Assembly (NCBI GenBank): GCA_001683735.1
Contig: LUGG01000023.1
Span: forward strand, 62,001 to 126,000
From: Grifola frondosa
Taxonomy: Eukaryota; Basidiomycota; Agaricomycetes; Polyporales; Grifolaceae
Length of the DNA: 64,000 nt
Direction: 5' to 3'
Shown: piece after piece, positions 45,201 to 58,482 of the stretch
How positions within the stretch are numbered: position 1 is the stretch's first letter
Layout: each line of letters begins with the position of its first letter
The notes under the pieces: model-generated
The model's input: the letters and a program-made list of their open reading frames with translations, nothing else
Databases searched by the model: none
What the model was told of the DNA's origin: nothing
Program-made: the position numbers and the translations under genes

Positions 45201-48200
45201 CAATCCTCAAAACTGTCAAATCTTAGTGACCGTTCCAGAGATGCTTGCTATCATGCTTCTGTCTCCGCCTCTCGCTCGTGTATGGACACCGAAGATCAAG
45301 CGGTAAGAAAGAACATAATAATCCTTGCGTGATCATTCTCATTATCTGTTGTAGAATCATTCGGACGAGATTCATACCATCGGACAACAGGAAGTGGAGC
45401 GGTTTGGGAGCAAATCATTCTTTTAGCTCCGTGTCCTATTATGTGGGTCTCCTCTTTTAGACAAACTGGTCACTGATTATTGTTCGCACAGAGGACTTTC
45501 GCGACAATTGGAGAACCTGAGAAGTTCAACTCTTGGCTCAAGTCCGTGCAGGAAGCACATGGTAAAACACGCCTTCATTCACCATCCCCATCGTTACTCC
45601 CATCTTCGCAAGTTCACTTATGTCCTCCAAGAAGAACGGCCGACGAGATTTGATGGTCTAGTCTGGTTTCATAACACAAATAGATTGCGATTCTTGCATC
45701 CCATTCCATGCTGGCTTTCGGTGCAAAACTTTGCCCCCGATTTTTCGCTCGAAGCGGCGGATTGTCTCTCTCTGTTCCAGGCATTACAGTCTTCTCAAGG
45801 CCAACTTTCGTTCGATGTAGGAGCGTTGGAGCCGACACTTTCTTCTCTTCTCGCGCTACTATGCTCAAGCAACAGGACATCTTGCGTTATGAGTCTGCTT
45901 TGAAGACAGAACTCTCTCGTTTGATTGCATCGTCCGATCCGCAGGATGATTCGTCCTTCTGAACACTGTTATTGCCAAGCTGACGGATCCGGTCGTTGCG
46001 AGCGTCGATCAGAAATATGTGCCGACTGCTGGCGACTTCTTCGTCAACCTCATCTACCTGGTTTCGGACTTGCACTGCAGGGACGACTTGGTGAGCACTC
46101 ACGTCTGTAATCACTGTCTATACACGGCTTGCTGACGGTTATCTCTTCACCTGCACTGCTGTTCAACTTCGATCGCAAAGCATGCGAAAAAATGGGTGAG
46201 GCCCTCCTGGCAGTGTTGGAAACGGCGGAAACTCGGTGTCGTAACACCGATCCGGAATGGAAACGCAAAATAACTCAATGGGAAATTGGCTGGCAAAAGC
46301 GAAGGACAGGGAGCGCCAGGCTGAACGCTAAAGAAGCAGAAAGCAGACCAGGATGCTCCGCATGCAACCGAAGTCGAGTTCCTTGGAGGCGTCATTCAAT
46401 CCGCAGGATCCGTCGCCACAATTCTCATTTGCAGGGACACCTAGAGGCTATTCGAAGTCAGACCTTGAAGAAGAGATCCAATCCCTTGCGCGCTGGAAAT
46501 CTGCACCTGAGTGGGCGCTGAAAGCGTTGCGTCGAGGGATTGGTATTCATCATTCTGGTATGAACAAGCACTACAGGACCCTGGTGGAGAGGTGGGCCGA
46601 TCCTCGATTCTAAACCTTTCGTTAATCTCACGCTACACATTTCAGCCTGTATCGGGCTGGATATCTTAGAGTCGTAATCTGTACAGGTATGATTCCCTCG
46701 CGCATGATGTTCTGAGATCGGGGACTGAGATATTCTTTCCCCAGGAACTCTGGCTCTTGGTATCAATGCTCCTACCAGGACGTCCGTGTTTGTGGGGATT
46801 CGCCATTTCTCACGCCCTTATGGTAGGATTTCCTTTCTCATAACCAGTTTCCATTTATTCACAAATTTTTATAGTACCGTCAATGTTCTGGTCGCGGTGA
46901 GTATTTCCCCATCCTGTCTTGTCTGAGTTTGTGAAATCTCATATTCCCGAATACAGCGACGTCGTGGATTTGACCTGCTTGGTAAAGTCGTCTTTATGGC
47001 CTAGCCATGGACAGATGCCAAAGATTGGTCCTATCTAAACTCCCATCCTTGGCGGAAACTTCCCGTTGACTTCAACCATGGTACTGCGACTCTTCAACCT
47101 CCTGCAGGGCTCCGACAACGCCCCAGTGGCGAAAGATGCCATGCACAGCCTTCTTCGGCTTCCACACGTCAGCTTCGTCTCTGACGTTGGTAGACAGCAG
47201 ATCCTTCATCACATCCGGTTCAGTATCGATTACCTTCGTAGGTCGGGTCTTCTTGACGCGGAAGGGAATCCGATCAACCTGTTTGGGATCGCTGCTCATC
47301 TGTACTACACGGAGCCTAGCAACATGGCCATGGTTGCCCTCTTTCGCCATGGCGTAGTGCATCGGATTTGTAACCAGGCCAGCGTCATCGATGCGAAGAG
47401 AGAGCTCCTGCTTTTAATGTGCCACCTCTTTGGCCGTCGTTACCTGCCCAAATCGTACGCAACTGCAAAACATCTCAAGAGTCTGATCAAGCGATCTCCT
47501 CCATGGTCATCCTTCCATCGCTTCCTGACGACGCGGGGAGAGTGCTGACGGAACACAACGATCATATCAGGCGTGCTTTGCTAGCTATGCGTTAGTCTAC
47601 GCTACCCAGCATCTCGACGAACTTGGGCAGGATGCTCGGTTACCTTTGAGTAGAAAACGTACCCACGGAGTCCGGGAAATGCGATTCCCCTTTCCTTCTC
47701 ATCTCCAATCCACTGCCGTCAAGGCTGTTGCCCGGTCGCCGTTCGTCGCAAACTCAGGTCACGGCGATGATTTCAAAACAGTGAACGAGCTAACTAGTAC
47801 AGCTAGACGTGGCCTTCACTTGAACGAATACGCCATTCCTTCGATGCAGCAGTTCACTGCTATCCCGGGACAAGGAAACGACTTCTTCGCGTTGAACGCT
47901 TATCTTCTCGATTTCTACACTCATGGCCAGACTGCTGCGCTAAAGGCTGCCAATGGTATCCGAGACGGAGAGATGTGGTACCTGCTGCAGGACTTCACAC
48001 TGACTCTGAAGACCATACGCACTGGGCTTGCTCAGCTCTTGCAGAAGGCGTCGAGCAACAATGATGGAATGGAGGCAGACGATGGTGGGAACTTGACAGT
48101 GGCTATGGAACAGTGGATCCAGCTGAGGCAGACCCCGATGAGGTGATTCACAATCAGGAGTTGCTTTCAAGCGTCCCGTCGGCGTATCCGATCGAGACTG

Positions 48201-48270
48201 GAAGGTATACCAGGTGCTTGACGCAGTTACGGAGGAGTTTGATGAGAAGTTCAGAGCGATGTGGGCGTGA
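42267..48270 (+). pseudogene. DDX60-like Ski2-family RNA helicase, damaged
   Basis: Starts MDLDDFELTEQIPSSSEVA and ends VTEEFDEKFRAMWA (TGA at 48268-48270). Between them, in order and on one strand, lie blocks of the DDX60 family: LLERILQDISQRSTSFEIVF, AEIRLYKLHQEFVRWTR, FLPDAWQRKVLDCLDQNQS, a Walker A region, VYVAPTKALVSQIAAEVYAR, ILVTVPEMLAIMLLSPPLAR, a DEVH-type region, RRGIGIHHSGMNKHYRTLVER, GTLALGINAPTRTSVF, YRQCSGR, and the C-terminal LHHIRFSIDYLRRSGLLDAE. Introns of ~50 bases occur throughout. The Walker A site (44963-44985) and the DExH box (about 45361) each lack one base, and more frame changes follow to the end. DDX60 proteins are RNA helicases of the Ski2 group; the fungal role is not established. 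Confidence 0.8.
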
Positions 48271-48590
48271 GCCGAGTCCTTGCCAACCTCAGAGCAATCT
48301 AGAAATTCTGAGTCCCGTGTATATGTATTTTCCCTACCTTCGTGCGTTTGACCTTTGCTATGTTGTCTCTAAATCATTTGGAAAATAATGAAGTACTCTC
48401 GCTTGGAACTTGGACGCGTTCAGTGTTCACGAGGCCTTGGGGCTCCGAGGACAGGCACGACCGGTGATCGGCCACGTGATCGACTCCATTACCCAGCTAC
48501 CGGCGGCCGACCACCACGACGGTATTAAAGGCTCCCCACTCACCCTATCGCTTATCTATATGACTTGACGACTCCAGCACCGTCAAAGTC
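48271..48590. other. Short spacer between helicase and E1 genes
   Basis: Contains the promoter of the downstream gene. No gene is supported. Confidence 0.35.
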
Positions 48591-51500
48591 GCGTCTCTCG
48601 GGCAAAACATACCATGGGAGGTATCCCGGGTGTCTACTCTCCGACTTCGGTCGCGTGAGACGTGTCGTGTCTTCTTCTGTTCTCGTCGCGCGTACCACGA
48701 CGAGTCCTATGGGTATCGTGAACCTCGTACATTCTCTCTTCCAGACTGTGAGCCCCATCGCGTTCGTATCAACTTAGGCAGGGACTGACTTGTAACAGAT
48801 AGCGCCGCACAGCTCGAGAACAGGACAGTTAATGCCCCCTCCTTCGTTATGTAGACTCTCTTCGTACGCATGGGCACCGCGCAGCTCGCGTAGATCCACT
48901 GGATCTCCTCCAGCGTGAAGAGGTTGCCGCACTGGACCCAGCGCGGTATGGACTCGCCGATCCAACACAGAAATATGACATCAATGGCATAGTGTGGACA
49001 CATCCCGTCGGCTCTGACGCTAATGTGAGAGAGGATTGGACCCTCGATGCGATTACGAGGCATCTTCGTGCGATATATGCCGGCGTATCGCGTACGAATA
49101 CATGCATTCGCCTCCAAGACGGAGCGTCTCTGGTTTTCGCACCTGCTTGAGTCGGATACGCCGGACGTACATGAGCGGAGTCTCGCGGAGAAGTCGCGCA
49201 TACATGCGTTGCTGGCGCGCTCGGAGACGTTCGACCAGTTCTTGCAGCTCAAATTCCCGAACCTCAAACGGTATGGTCTCGAAGGCGGCGAGTCAATGCT
49301 GCCTGCACTTGACGCGCTCTTTGCTGCCTCTCGCGAGGTACGTGTGCACAACGAATTTCAGATAATGACCGTTGGTTCTCAAACTCGTGCAGCCGGAATA
49401 GAGAACATCGTATTAGGCATGCCCCACCGCGGCAGATTGAATTTGCTCACCGGTCTTCTCGAGTATTCCCCCGCAGCGTTGTTCCACAAAATCAAAGGTG
49501 GTTCTGAGGTTCCTGAGGGTCTTGGTGCTGCTGGCGATGTCATCAGTCACCTTGGTCAGTGCAGCGGAATCCATTCCAGTTTCATGAATACTAAATTGTT
49601 GTAGTGGCGTCCCGATTTACAGTACGGTGGCGCGTCAAAACCGGTGAAAGTCACACTTCTCCCGAATCCGTCTCATCTTGGTACGTATCGGTCTCTGTAG
49701 CCATTTTCTCTGTTGCTAAACTTCTTTCATGGCAGAGGCGGTAAATCCGGTTGTCCTCGGAAAGACACGTGCAAAGCAGTTCTCGCTCCTCAAGACGTTG
49801 CTCCGTGAAGGAGAGATCGACTGTAGACCTGGTGACAAAGTACTCTGCGTACAGCTTCACGGCGATGCAAGTTTGACCGGACAAGGCGTCATTATGGAGG
49901 GGCTCAGTTTGAGTGCGCATCAGTCTCGGTATCTACATACCTTTTGCTTACATTACGACACAGGCAATCTCCCGCATTATACGGTCGGCGGTAGCGTTCA
50001 TATCGTGGTAAAGTGCGTCGTGTTCTATTCTTGATCATACGACTGCCTACATGCTGAAATTGCATGTGCTCAACAGCAACAGGTCATTTCACAGCTCATT
50101 ACGATTTTGAGTTTTGAACTAACCATCAGTATCGCTCAACAGCATTGGATATACAACTCCTGCTTCGAGCGCACGGTCTTCACTATATTGTTCTGATATC
50201 GCTAAGATGATCAACGCGCCGGTTTTGCATGTCAATGGCGACTATCCCGAGGGTAAGTCTACGGTCTGCTCCGTAAAGTCTATCTATGTGAAATGTGCTC
50301 TCAGACGTAGCAAGGGCGGTTGAGATTGCGTTCAAGTACCGGAACTACTTCCGAAAGGTACTTGACAGTAATTCCACGGTCTGCTTCGGTTAACTAACGA
50401 CCCGATCCGAAGGACATCATTATCGACTTGATTGTTTACCGTCGCTGGTACGTTCGCACTGCATGCATAATTCTTGTATTTGTAAAGTAACTCATAGCCT
50501 TTAAGGGGCCACAATGAGCTGGATGAACCTGCATTCACGCAGCCATTGATGTATGAGAAGATTCGATCTCGACGCTCCGTGCCTTCACTTTACGAAGAGC
50601 AACTCATCGTAGGTTTGGTATTCCTCTGCTTCCGCGTTATCATTGACATGGTATGCCGTACTTTGTGAACATAGAATGAGGAAGTCCTAACATCAGGGTC
50701 GGCTGAAGGAATTCGCGCGGAGCATAAGGCGTTCCTTACATCAGAGCTGGCCGCTGCAGACTCGCATATTCCTGGTAGTAACATGTCTATGCTTCAAAGC
50801 CAGTGGCAAGGGCTCGTTTGGCCCGCTAGCGAGGATGCTATCCGTACTCCCGAGACAGGTATTGCGCACGATGTCCTCCTCAAAGTCGGGAAGGCAAGCG
50901 TTACAGTACCAGAAGTTCGTGAGTGTTTTTTTTTTTGATATGTCAAATGTCAATTTAATAACGAGCGCTGGCCTCTTGCCCGTAGCAAATTCATCCACGC
51001 TTACAAAGGCACGTCAAGCACCGCCTCCAGTCGCTCGATGCCGGACAGGGATTGGACTGGGCTACAGCAGAGGTTCGTTCCGTTTGTGCAATTGCGACGC
51101 TCAAGACTGATTGATGTTAGGCGCTGGCGTTCGGCTCCCTCATGCTCGATGGCTGTGACGTGCGGATATCAGGACAAGATGTCGGTCGGGGAACGTTCAG
51201 TCAGCGGGTTTAAGCCTAGCAGCGCCTTCTTGTCAATATTGACAATTGTTCAGTCACGCTATGCTTGTCGATCAGACCACCGAGGGCGTTGTCGTCCCGC
51301 TAAATGCGGCACTGGACTGCGACGGCCGGCTTGAGCTAGCAAATAGTCCGTATTCCGTCGGGCGATGTCGAGAACGAGTGTGCTGAAAATGTTTTGTTTA
51401 ACAGGTTCTCTGAGTGAGATGGCTGTACTTGGGGTGAGTGCCAGTGCGGTTCAATGAGTACCAATATCTGACTTTCGTGGCTGCTAGTTTGAATACGGCG

Positions 51501-52646
51501 TCAGCTGGGAGAGACCCGATATTCTGCCAATATGGGAGGCCCAGGAACGTATTGATAAGTCCTGTCGGCGATGTGCCAATACTTACTATTATGCCGTAAA
51601 TAGTTTGGAGATTTCTTTAACGGTGCTCAGGCAAGTTTCCATTCTTTGCCAGTTGCTTTTATCCTCACCTACATGCACAGGTCATCATCGATACCTTCAT
51701 ATCTTCTGCAGAAAGTACGTGTTATTTGTCAGCCAGTCGTAAGCGGCGAACTGACGTGTCGCAGCTAAGTGGCTGAAGCAAAGCGGTATCGTTCTCCTGC
51801 CGCATGGGTGAGCTGCACGCGTGTTCCGCATAATCTGACATCTTCTGACCTTTACCAAGACTCGATGGTGCAGGCCCAGAGCATTCTTCCTCTCGACTGG
51901 AGCGAATGCTTCAGGTAACTATTGTCGTATTCAAATCGGGCATTTATGACGCTGACTGCCCATTGTGATTAGCTTACCAACGATCGCTACGTCTTTGACG
52001 AAAGCTCTTCCGCTAATGTCAACATGCATGTCGTATTTCCAACCACTCCTGCACAGTACTTCCATCTTCTGAGAAGGCAGATCAAGAGGAACTACCGGAA
52101 GCCATTGATAGTCGCCGGTCCCAAGGCATTGCTCCGCCTTCCGGTACGTCAAACAAACGATCCCATCTATCGCTGGATTTCTGACATAGAATAAAGGCAG
52201 CGTCGTCTTCTCTATCTGACTTAGAACCCGGCTCACACTTTCACCCCGTGCTAGATGACCCAGGTATCGACAAGAGTCGTGTGAAGCGCATTGTCTGTCT
52301 CTCAGGAAAGCTCTATTACGACCTGATCAAGGAGCGACAGAAGCGGCAGCTTGATAACCTAGCATTTGTACGGATCGAGGAGCTGTGCCCGTTCCCCTTT
52401 GAAGGTCTCTTGAGGGTACTAACGCAGTATGGGAACGCTGGAGAAATTATATGGCTACAAGAGGAGCCTCGGAATCAAGGCGCGTGGGCGCACGTTGAGG
52501 GCAGAATCAACACTGTACTCGAGAAATTGGGCCAGGGTCGAAGAGTTTCTTATCAAGGGCGGAAAGAAGATGCTGTTTCTGCTCCAGGAATTTCCAGGCT
52601 GTACACGACACAGCAGAAAGCTGTCATTGAGGCCGCCTTCCAATGA
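48590..52646 (+). pseudogene. DHTKD1-like 2-oxo-acid dehydrogenase E1, damaged
   Basis: The product would be a thiamine-dependent E1 of the 2-oxoadipate/2-oxoglutarate type in mitochondria. Family blocks run in order: [175 protein letters not shown], and [18 protein letters not shown] with a full C-terminus ending QKAVIEAAFQ. Frame breaks lie at a C run near 48835, around 49075-49120, around 49620 and near 51200-51330, where a conserved stretch is scrambled. The start is uncertain. The choice of DHTKD1 over Kgd1 rests on the RYGLEGGES and VISHL-type blocks. Confidence 0.78.
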
Positions 52647-52970
52647 ATTTGTACGTTGAACATTTATTTATGATATTTTGTTTTGACTTCTAGAAATTTA
52701 GGAAATTTTGTTATGTACAAAACGTGCTTGTAACATTAAGTTTAGGAGGTTTATCTAAATCGACATTGTCAACTGAACTCTCTATCGTGGCTGAACTAAC
52801 TTGTGCATTCTTCCCAACGTTAACCTCACATCATGCGCCAGTTGGAAGACTATGAACCTATCCACAGTTTGTCCGATAAGTCAATCAGACTAGGCGAAAT
52901 TTCTTTTTGTGGTTCGATTTCAACTTGATAGGAGGTACACATTTCCATTGTACAAGCATTCCCCTGCTGA
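52647..52970. other. Intergenic, no gene seen
   Basis: AT-rich spacer after the E1 stop, likely its 3' untranslated region. No frame with a domain. Confidence 0.4.
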
Positions 52971-53399
52971 CCTATGCACCTTTCAAGATTGCATTTAGAC
53001 GACCGCCAACCAGTATCGAACGCCACTTGCTACCGCTGGATCAAATTAGCTCGCCACAGAACTAGGGCAATCGAAACGGACCTTCCATTCGAGTTGCGAC
53101 CGGTGAAGGTAGTGCCTTCTGCGACACTCATTTTTGGGTACAGATACAAAGCCGGGGGGATGCCCTTCCTCCCACGATTGACCCTCTGATTCCAGGAGAC
53201 TTTAGAATATATGTTCCGGGTCAGTAATTATGATGCTGTGTTACGTATATTATATGATCCCGGAAGCTCACAAACATCGTGCTCAGATGACAGGATTCAA
53301 TGAGGTCACTACGTCTTTCGTGGAGGAAGACGAAATGGCTCAGAAGTACCTGGAACGGCAGTAATAATATCCGCCTAGTTCCATACTGGTGGGGCTGTT

Positions 53400-54166
53400 T
53401 GCTGAATGAATGTTCGCTCTTCAGCATGCGATGACACCATCTGTAATCACCAAGCACGAAATGACACGATCCATATCGCCGAGGTGCGATCAAGAGATCA
53501 CGACACATGCGTCATCACTGGAACATCGTTAGCGGATTCCGAAGTTGTAGTGTCATGGATTTGCCCTCTCACTCCTGTGACCACGAAGGTATCACCTTCT
53601 GCTTGTTGCAAAGCATTGCATCTCAATATATGCTATAGCCTGTCAGTTTCAAACTCGGCGAGTCATTGATATACGAAGATCTCACACCATACTTGTCCTC
53701 GTCTAATGCCTTGGCACTCCGCAATGATGTCGCTGAACTCTTTACACGAAACATGATTGGAATCGACGTTGATGTGAGTCCAATGCGCATTTCACTGGCA
53801 CTGTAGGGATTGACGTTATGTGCAGGACAACTACAGGATCTTCTTTTTCGTCCTATTGGATGACTGCCCCAATATCTCTCCTCTCTCCCATCTCGATGTC
53901 TTATCTATGGACCCGTCCGTCTGTCTGAGCGACATCATGCTCCGCAAGCACTTCACCAGATGCCTACATATGAATTTCGTGGGCGGCAGCATCAAAGACG
54001 ACTACGCGAGTATAATGTTGATGGATATATGGATTCGTTGGGTGTGTTTGATCATACAGTGGACCCGGACGACCCGGAATTTCAGACGAAGCTTGGAAAG
54101 GAGGTGTTTGAGTATTACCTGCGACAGCGACTTCCGCTGACACAAGAGTATGTATGGTGTATATTC
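53400..54166 (+). pseudogene. HNH-endonuclease-like protein fragment
   Basis: A block VRSRDHDTCVITGTSLADSE resembles the start of the HNH_2 nuclease domain (usually RD..C..TG..). Downstream, KLGESLIYEDLTPYLSSSNA, NALALRNDVAELFTRNMIGI and DEDNYRIFFFVLLDD match the later part of the same family in basidiomycetes. After intron-like sequences a C-terminal block YEFRGRQHQRRLREYNVDGY, DHTVDPDDPEFQ follows. The central catalytic His region reads SWICPLT and lacks a His, so the nuclease is probably dead or this is only a remnant. The 5' end was not found; the region 52974-53400 is unassigned. Confidence 0.5.
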
Positions 54167-54509
54167 CATGTGCCTAATATGCTAACTGAGCATTATATAG
54201 CCAGAAAGAGATTATTTATTCCTCGACATGATCATGTTTCCTGTTTGCTACTTATCTGAAACCATTGGAGCCCTTGACGGCTATCGGGCTCGTATTCCGA
54301 AAATGCTCGCGGTTCTTCTTTCCCTATTATCACGTGCAACGTCAGATACCGATCGAGGTGTTGCTGGACAATGTCACAAAGACAATGAAAGTGGAACGTG
54401 TGTGTGTATAACCCAAATATCCCTAGTTGTGACTGATAGTAGCGCCCAGATGATGAGAGGATATTGGCAACCTTGCAGCCCGTAGACGGAAGCTATCGCT
54501 CGGCTTTGG
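54167..54509. other. Intergenic, no gene seen
   Basis: No frame with a domain. Likely promoter of the coiled-coil gene. Confidence 0.35.
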
Positions 54510-55125
54510 ATGCCTCCAAGGGTGCGCACCTTATGGGTACTGACCAATCTACTTCAGCAGCTCCACCTCCCTCCTCACTTCCTCCTCGTCACCTCCACCA
54601 AGCTGCCATCTTCTCGGCGCTCTTCGCGCAAGTCCTGCGCTACCTCGATGGACGCGCATGGCCGGGCCAAGCGTTCGACATACTTCCTCCCTCGTCCTCC
54701 CCTCCCTACTCCTCCTTCCCGCTCGACGGCTGCCACCGCCACCAGGTGCCCGCGCTGTCGGGTCTCTGAGCTTGACAAGGCTGTCTGCACGGCTACCGTC
54801 AGTGCCTTGCAGAAGGAGGTCGAGGCTCTACGTCAGGAGCGCGAACTCCTCATGATGCGTGAGGTCAAGCAGTTCGAGGAGATCCAAAAGCTGTATGCGA
54901 CTATCGAGGAGGTCTCACATGCCGTCGCTGCAATGGAGACGGCCAAAGCGCGCTCGACAACCTTTTTCCCCACCGATAAATACATTGACCCAGCTCGCGA
55001 AGACGAAGATTACCTTTACCAAGTATGTTTCTGCATTCTCTGCTTGTGATATTCACTCATCTATTCCGGCTCTTTAGATGAAGATGGCTCGCATGGCTAA
55101 ATACGACGCTCGGTCAGCTGACTGA
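54510..55125 (+). CDS. Coiled-coil protein (two exons)
   Basis: Exon 1 ends at 55022 and a 55-base intron (55023-55077, GTATGT..TAG) leads to exon 2 (55078-55125, MKMARMAKYDARSAD then TGA). The C-terminal half has a CPRCR pair and a long coiled coil (TVSALQKEVEALRQERELLM, IQKLYATIEEVSHAVAAMET), followed by YIDPAREDEDYLYQMKMARM. The N-terminal part is Ser/Pro/Thr-rich and low in conservation; the ATG could equally be at 54648 (MDAHGRAKRS). No family is recognised. The coiled coil suggests a self-associating or scaffolding protein. Confidence 0.6.
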
Positions 55126-56431
55126 GCGCAATACATCATGTCCCCCAAGGACAAGTTCACCGCGCTCCCTAAGCGAACGCGAAGGGGCGCAGTAGTCCAC
55201 GAGTGGTGCATTTCGGATGAGAGCACCTCCAGCACGCTCACAGAGGCTACCGTTGTGAACCACGACGACGTGTCGGTGAGTACTATGGAGAGGAAGTCGT
55301 CTCCCATCGGGGTTGTGGAGGGGGAGCGGGCGTGAGTAGGGGTAGGGACTGGGAAGTGCGGAGCTTGCCTGCACATATGGGTAAGTGAGCTCCCAATGTT
55401 TGCACGACGTTGACTGATGGCAACGGATAGTGCGGGCAATGTGCGCTACGATAGTATATATATAATCGCACTCCGAGTCTAGGTGAACGGTAGGGGTTGT
55501 GACCAATGTCGGTCGACAAGTAGGTAGGGTTGATAGAAATTTACATACATGGCAATATTTCCGTGAATTTAACACAGGTTCTTTGTACCGGCCGTGATAC
55601 GCCGAATTAGAGGAGCAAAGTTCATTGATATCAGCTTATTCATATACCGGTGAGCCCATAATCACCTCGAAGTCTTGTTAGGTCTGACTTAACATCTTTT
55701 CCCCTAGTCTCTCCTCGTCGCGTTCGGTCACGCCGCTCCGTGCACAAGACAACCCACAGACTATTCACGGATTGTAGTCAGTCGTTCTGTACTAGTATCG
55801 GTATCACGTCTTGTACCATCTGATAATCAGATGCGTTTCTCACATTCTGTGGCACTTCGTAGATGAATGCCATCCTAGCGACCGTTCGTCGCTTGTGGGA
55901 ATATTACACCCTTGATTCTCTTAAAGCATGACATCTGCGCGCTGCTCCGCATGCAGGGACGGTTCTTGGGTGCTGTGCATGATGTTCAACAGTTCTGATT
56001 TCTGATTCCAAGGCTGTTTAAATATCACTGTGCTTCGCGTTGCTCTCCGCAAATCAAATCGCCGGTCAAGCGCTGGTGTTTGTTTGTGTTTCGGCATCAT
56101 GGTACTAGGTCCGTTGTACAATTTGTCGATCCGGTTTGTTCTTACGTATCACGGAACTATATCTCTCAGACTTTTTATGGCTCGTTAGTCCGAGAGCCTG
56201 GCCTGATGCGCAGGCGGTGCTCCTGTCACACCGCCTGCGAATGACAGTATCGTGATGTCATGTTGGTGATCACTTGATGGTTATCCATGCTGAAAGGTTG
56301 CTTAGTGGTTCTTATTGAGTGCTCCGATTTCGGAGCAACAATCAGAATGATCGTATATCGTGGTCGAAGATAAATAGCGCACTCCTTGATCACCTATCCA
56401 CAACAGTGCTGGGCACTGCTAGTAGTCCACT
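55126..56431. other. Intergenic, no gene seen
   Basis: Contains a TATATATA run near 55456 and no frame with a recognisable domain. The last few hundred bases should hold the promoter of the DUF6533 gene. Confidence 0.4.
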
Positions 56432-58135
56432 ATGTCTGACATAGCATCCATCGCCGCGGATGAGAAGCGAGTGCTCATATCCTTTCCTATCGTATTTGAA
56501 AGCTGAAGTGCTATTATTCTAGGACCATCATCTCAACACTATATTATACTGCAACTGGTACGAACTCGTGTCTTACTACGTGCACTATGCTGAGATAGAT
56601 TTTTAACGAAGCGCTGTTTTGCTACGACTATATTCTCACCTTTGGCAGCGAGGTTCAATTCATGTGGCGATCGAAGCTATCGATCGCCGCGATCGTCTTC
56701 TACGTCGTTCGATACGCCGCGTTGTTCAATACTTTGTTCACGATTCTCGAGACTTTGCAAGGGCCAACCGTGACGAACCTGGTGAGCAACATGTGCTACT
56801 ATTTTGTTACATCGCTGTCTAACGCACGAACCTAGAGGTGAGCATATTTGTTAGATTAATTTACCAAGCTTACAAAATTATGCACCAGCTGCAACGTTCT
56901 GATTCGGCTTGAAATGGTCTTGGATTTGCTGTTGCTCATCGGTGCTGCAGGTAAGATAACAGCTTCTCTTTTTTCACGTTTTCTCACCATATGAAGTATT
57001 CTCCGCTCTACGGGTTTACGCGATCTGGGACCGCAATAAGTCGGTGTTCTTGCTTATGCTAGTCCTGGGCCTGATGAGTCCAGCCATATCGCTTGTACGT
57101 CAATTACGTCACTCCTTCACGAACAAGCACTTACACTCAAATGAATGGTTCGTATAATGCTATCAGTATCAGTTTTCAATTTCTACTCCCTTGGTAGACA
57201 CGACAGATATACCAACTTGCGGACTTCTCAGCGGGCTCAATACGGTAGACGAGGCAGAAGAGTGAGTACCTATGTGTGATTGCTTCGATATCAGGTTAAC
57301 AATGTGTCGATCGTAGCTGTATGTGCAACCATTCATGATGCCATCTGGTAGATCTGACCCAAACCACGCACCAACAGGGGACTTTGGTTTGCGTGCCTCT
57401 GCGGTGCTCGCCGATGCGGCCGTCTTAGCATTTACATGGAACAAGACCTTTCGGCTCAAGGCAGAAGCATCGGAAGCTGGAGTAAAAACAAGTTTCGCTT
57501 CAATCTTGATGCGCGATGGTGCGTTCACCATCTTTTGAACCTGTCCATTGCTCACGAGAAGATCAAAGGCACGATTTACTTCCTGTGAGTCTCGCGCATA
57601 TGTATGCACGGGACATGAAGTCAACATATGCATGCTCTAGGACTCTACTCGTCTTGAATATAGTTGATATGGTTGTAAACCGACTGTTCGTTGGTGAAGT
57701 ACGTCATGAACTATGTATTGCAATAGAGCTTCGGCTGACTTCCGTGCAGTTCATTTACCCTCTGTCCACTTGGATCGCGGTGTGAGTGGCAATGCCTGTT
57801 TCTATCAACTATGCTCATTATAGAGCTGTTCACATAGGATGACTGCAATCTTGATGTGTCGTTTCATGCTCGATCTTCATGAAGTCGAAAGCAGCTTGTC
57901 CGGAGACTCCCAAGCTCGCTCAGTGGCAACCTTAGTGTTCAGGGATGAAATGTCCGCGGAAGAGCACGACGTTGTCGGAAGAGTTTATAGTATCGTTGGA
58001 CTTGGAGAGGGTGCTGACGAGGAGTCCAATTCCGGTGACAATCGTGCGGATGGTGATCATCTTATCGCCGACATTGAGAAAACACAGACGAGGAATATGG
58101 TCGCTCCGATGTGTGTGCCTCTGCCTCAAGATTGA
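56432..58135 (+). CDS. DUF6533 membrane protein
   Basis: About nine exons. Starts MSDIASIAADEK. The DUF6533 motif is ALFCYDYILTFGSEVQFMWR with a following SIAAIVFYVVRYAALFN helix. Further hydrophobic helices are RLEMVLDLLLLIGAA, FLLMLVLGLMSPAIS, LADAAVLAFTWNK, TLLVLNIVDMVV and VMTAILMCRFMLDLHE, so about seven segments. The splice MRDG|TIYFL restores the family motif. The soluble C-terminus (EESNSGDNRADGD..IEKTQTRNMVAPMCVP) ends at 58133-58135. All exons join in frame, with introns of 45-60 bases, so the gene looks intact. Many agaricomycetes have large families of this protein; the function is unknown. Confidence 0.8.
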
Positions 58136-58482
58136 TATAAATTATGTGATTTGTATGATTCGATATGTTGTAATGTATTATAACATAGTATTAAGAGAAG
58201 TCGCAGGACCGCTAACTGGCAGTCGGATTACTACACTTGCCTATTTTGTAAATGTCGCCGCTCAGGTTGAGTCATCGGTCAAGCTCAATGATTATTCAAA
58301 ATAAATTCTACAATTACCCTCCATCTAATACTCATGTTCATTTTCTAGCCCGTCTAACAATCTTCCGGTCCTTGGCGGTGACAATGATCTGATCAACTTT
58401 TACAACCTGCTCGGAGCCTTTCAGTGCTGATATGGTTTGGCGTCAGTGATGGTCGAGCGTCTAGCAAGCTGTCCCTCCCACC
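58136..58482. other. Intergenic, no gene seen
   Basis: AT-rich spacer between the DUF6533 gene and the next gene. Confidence 0.4.
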
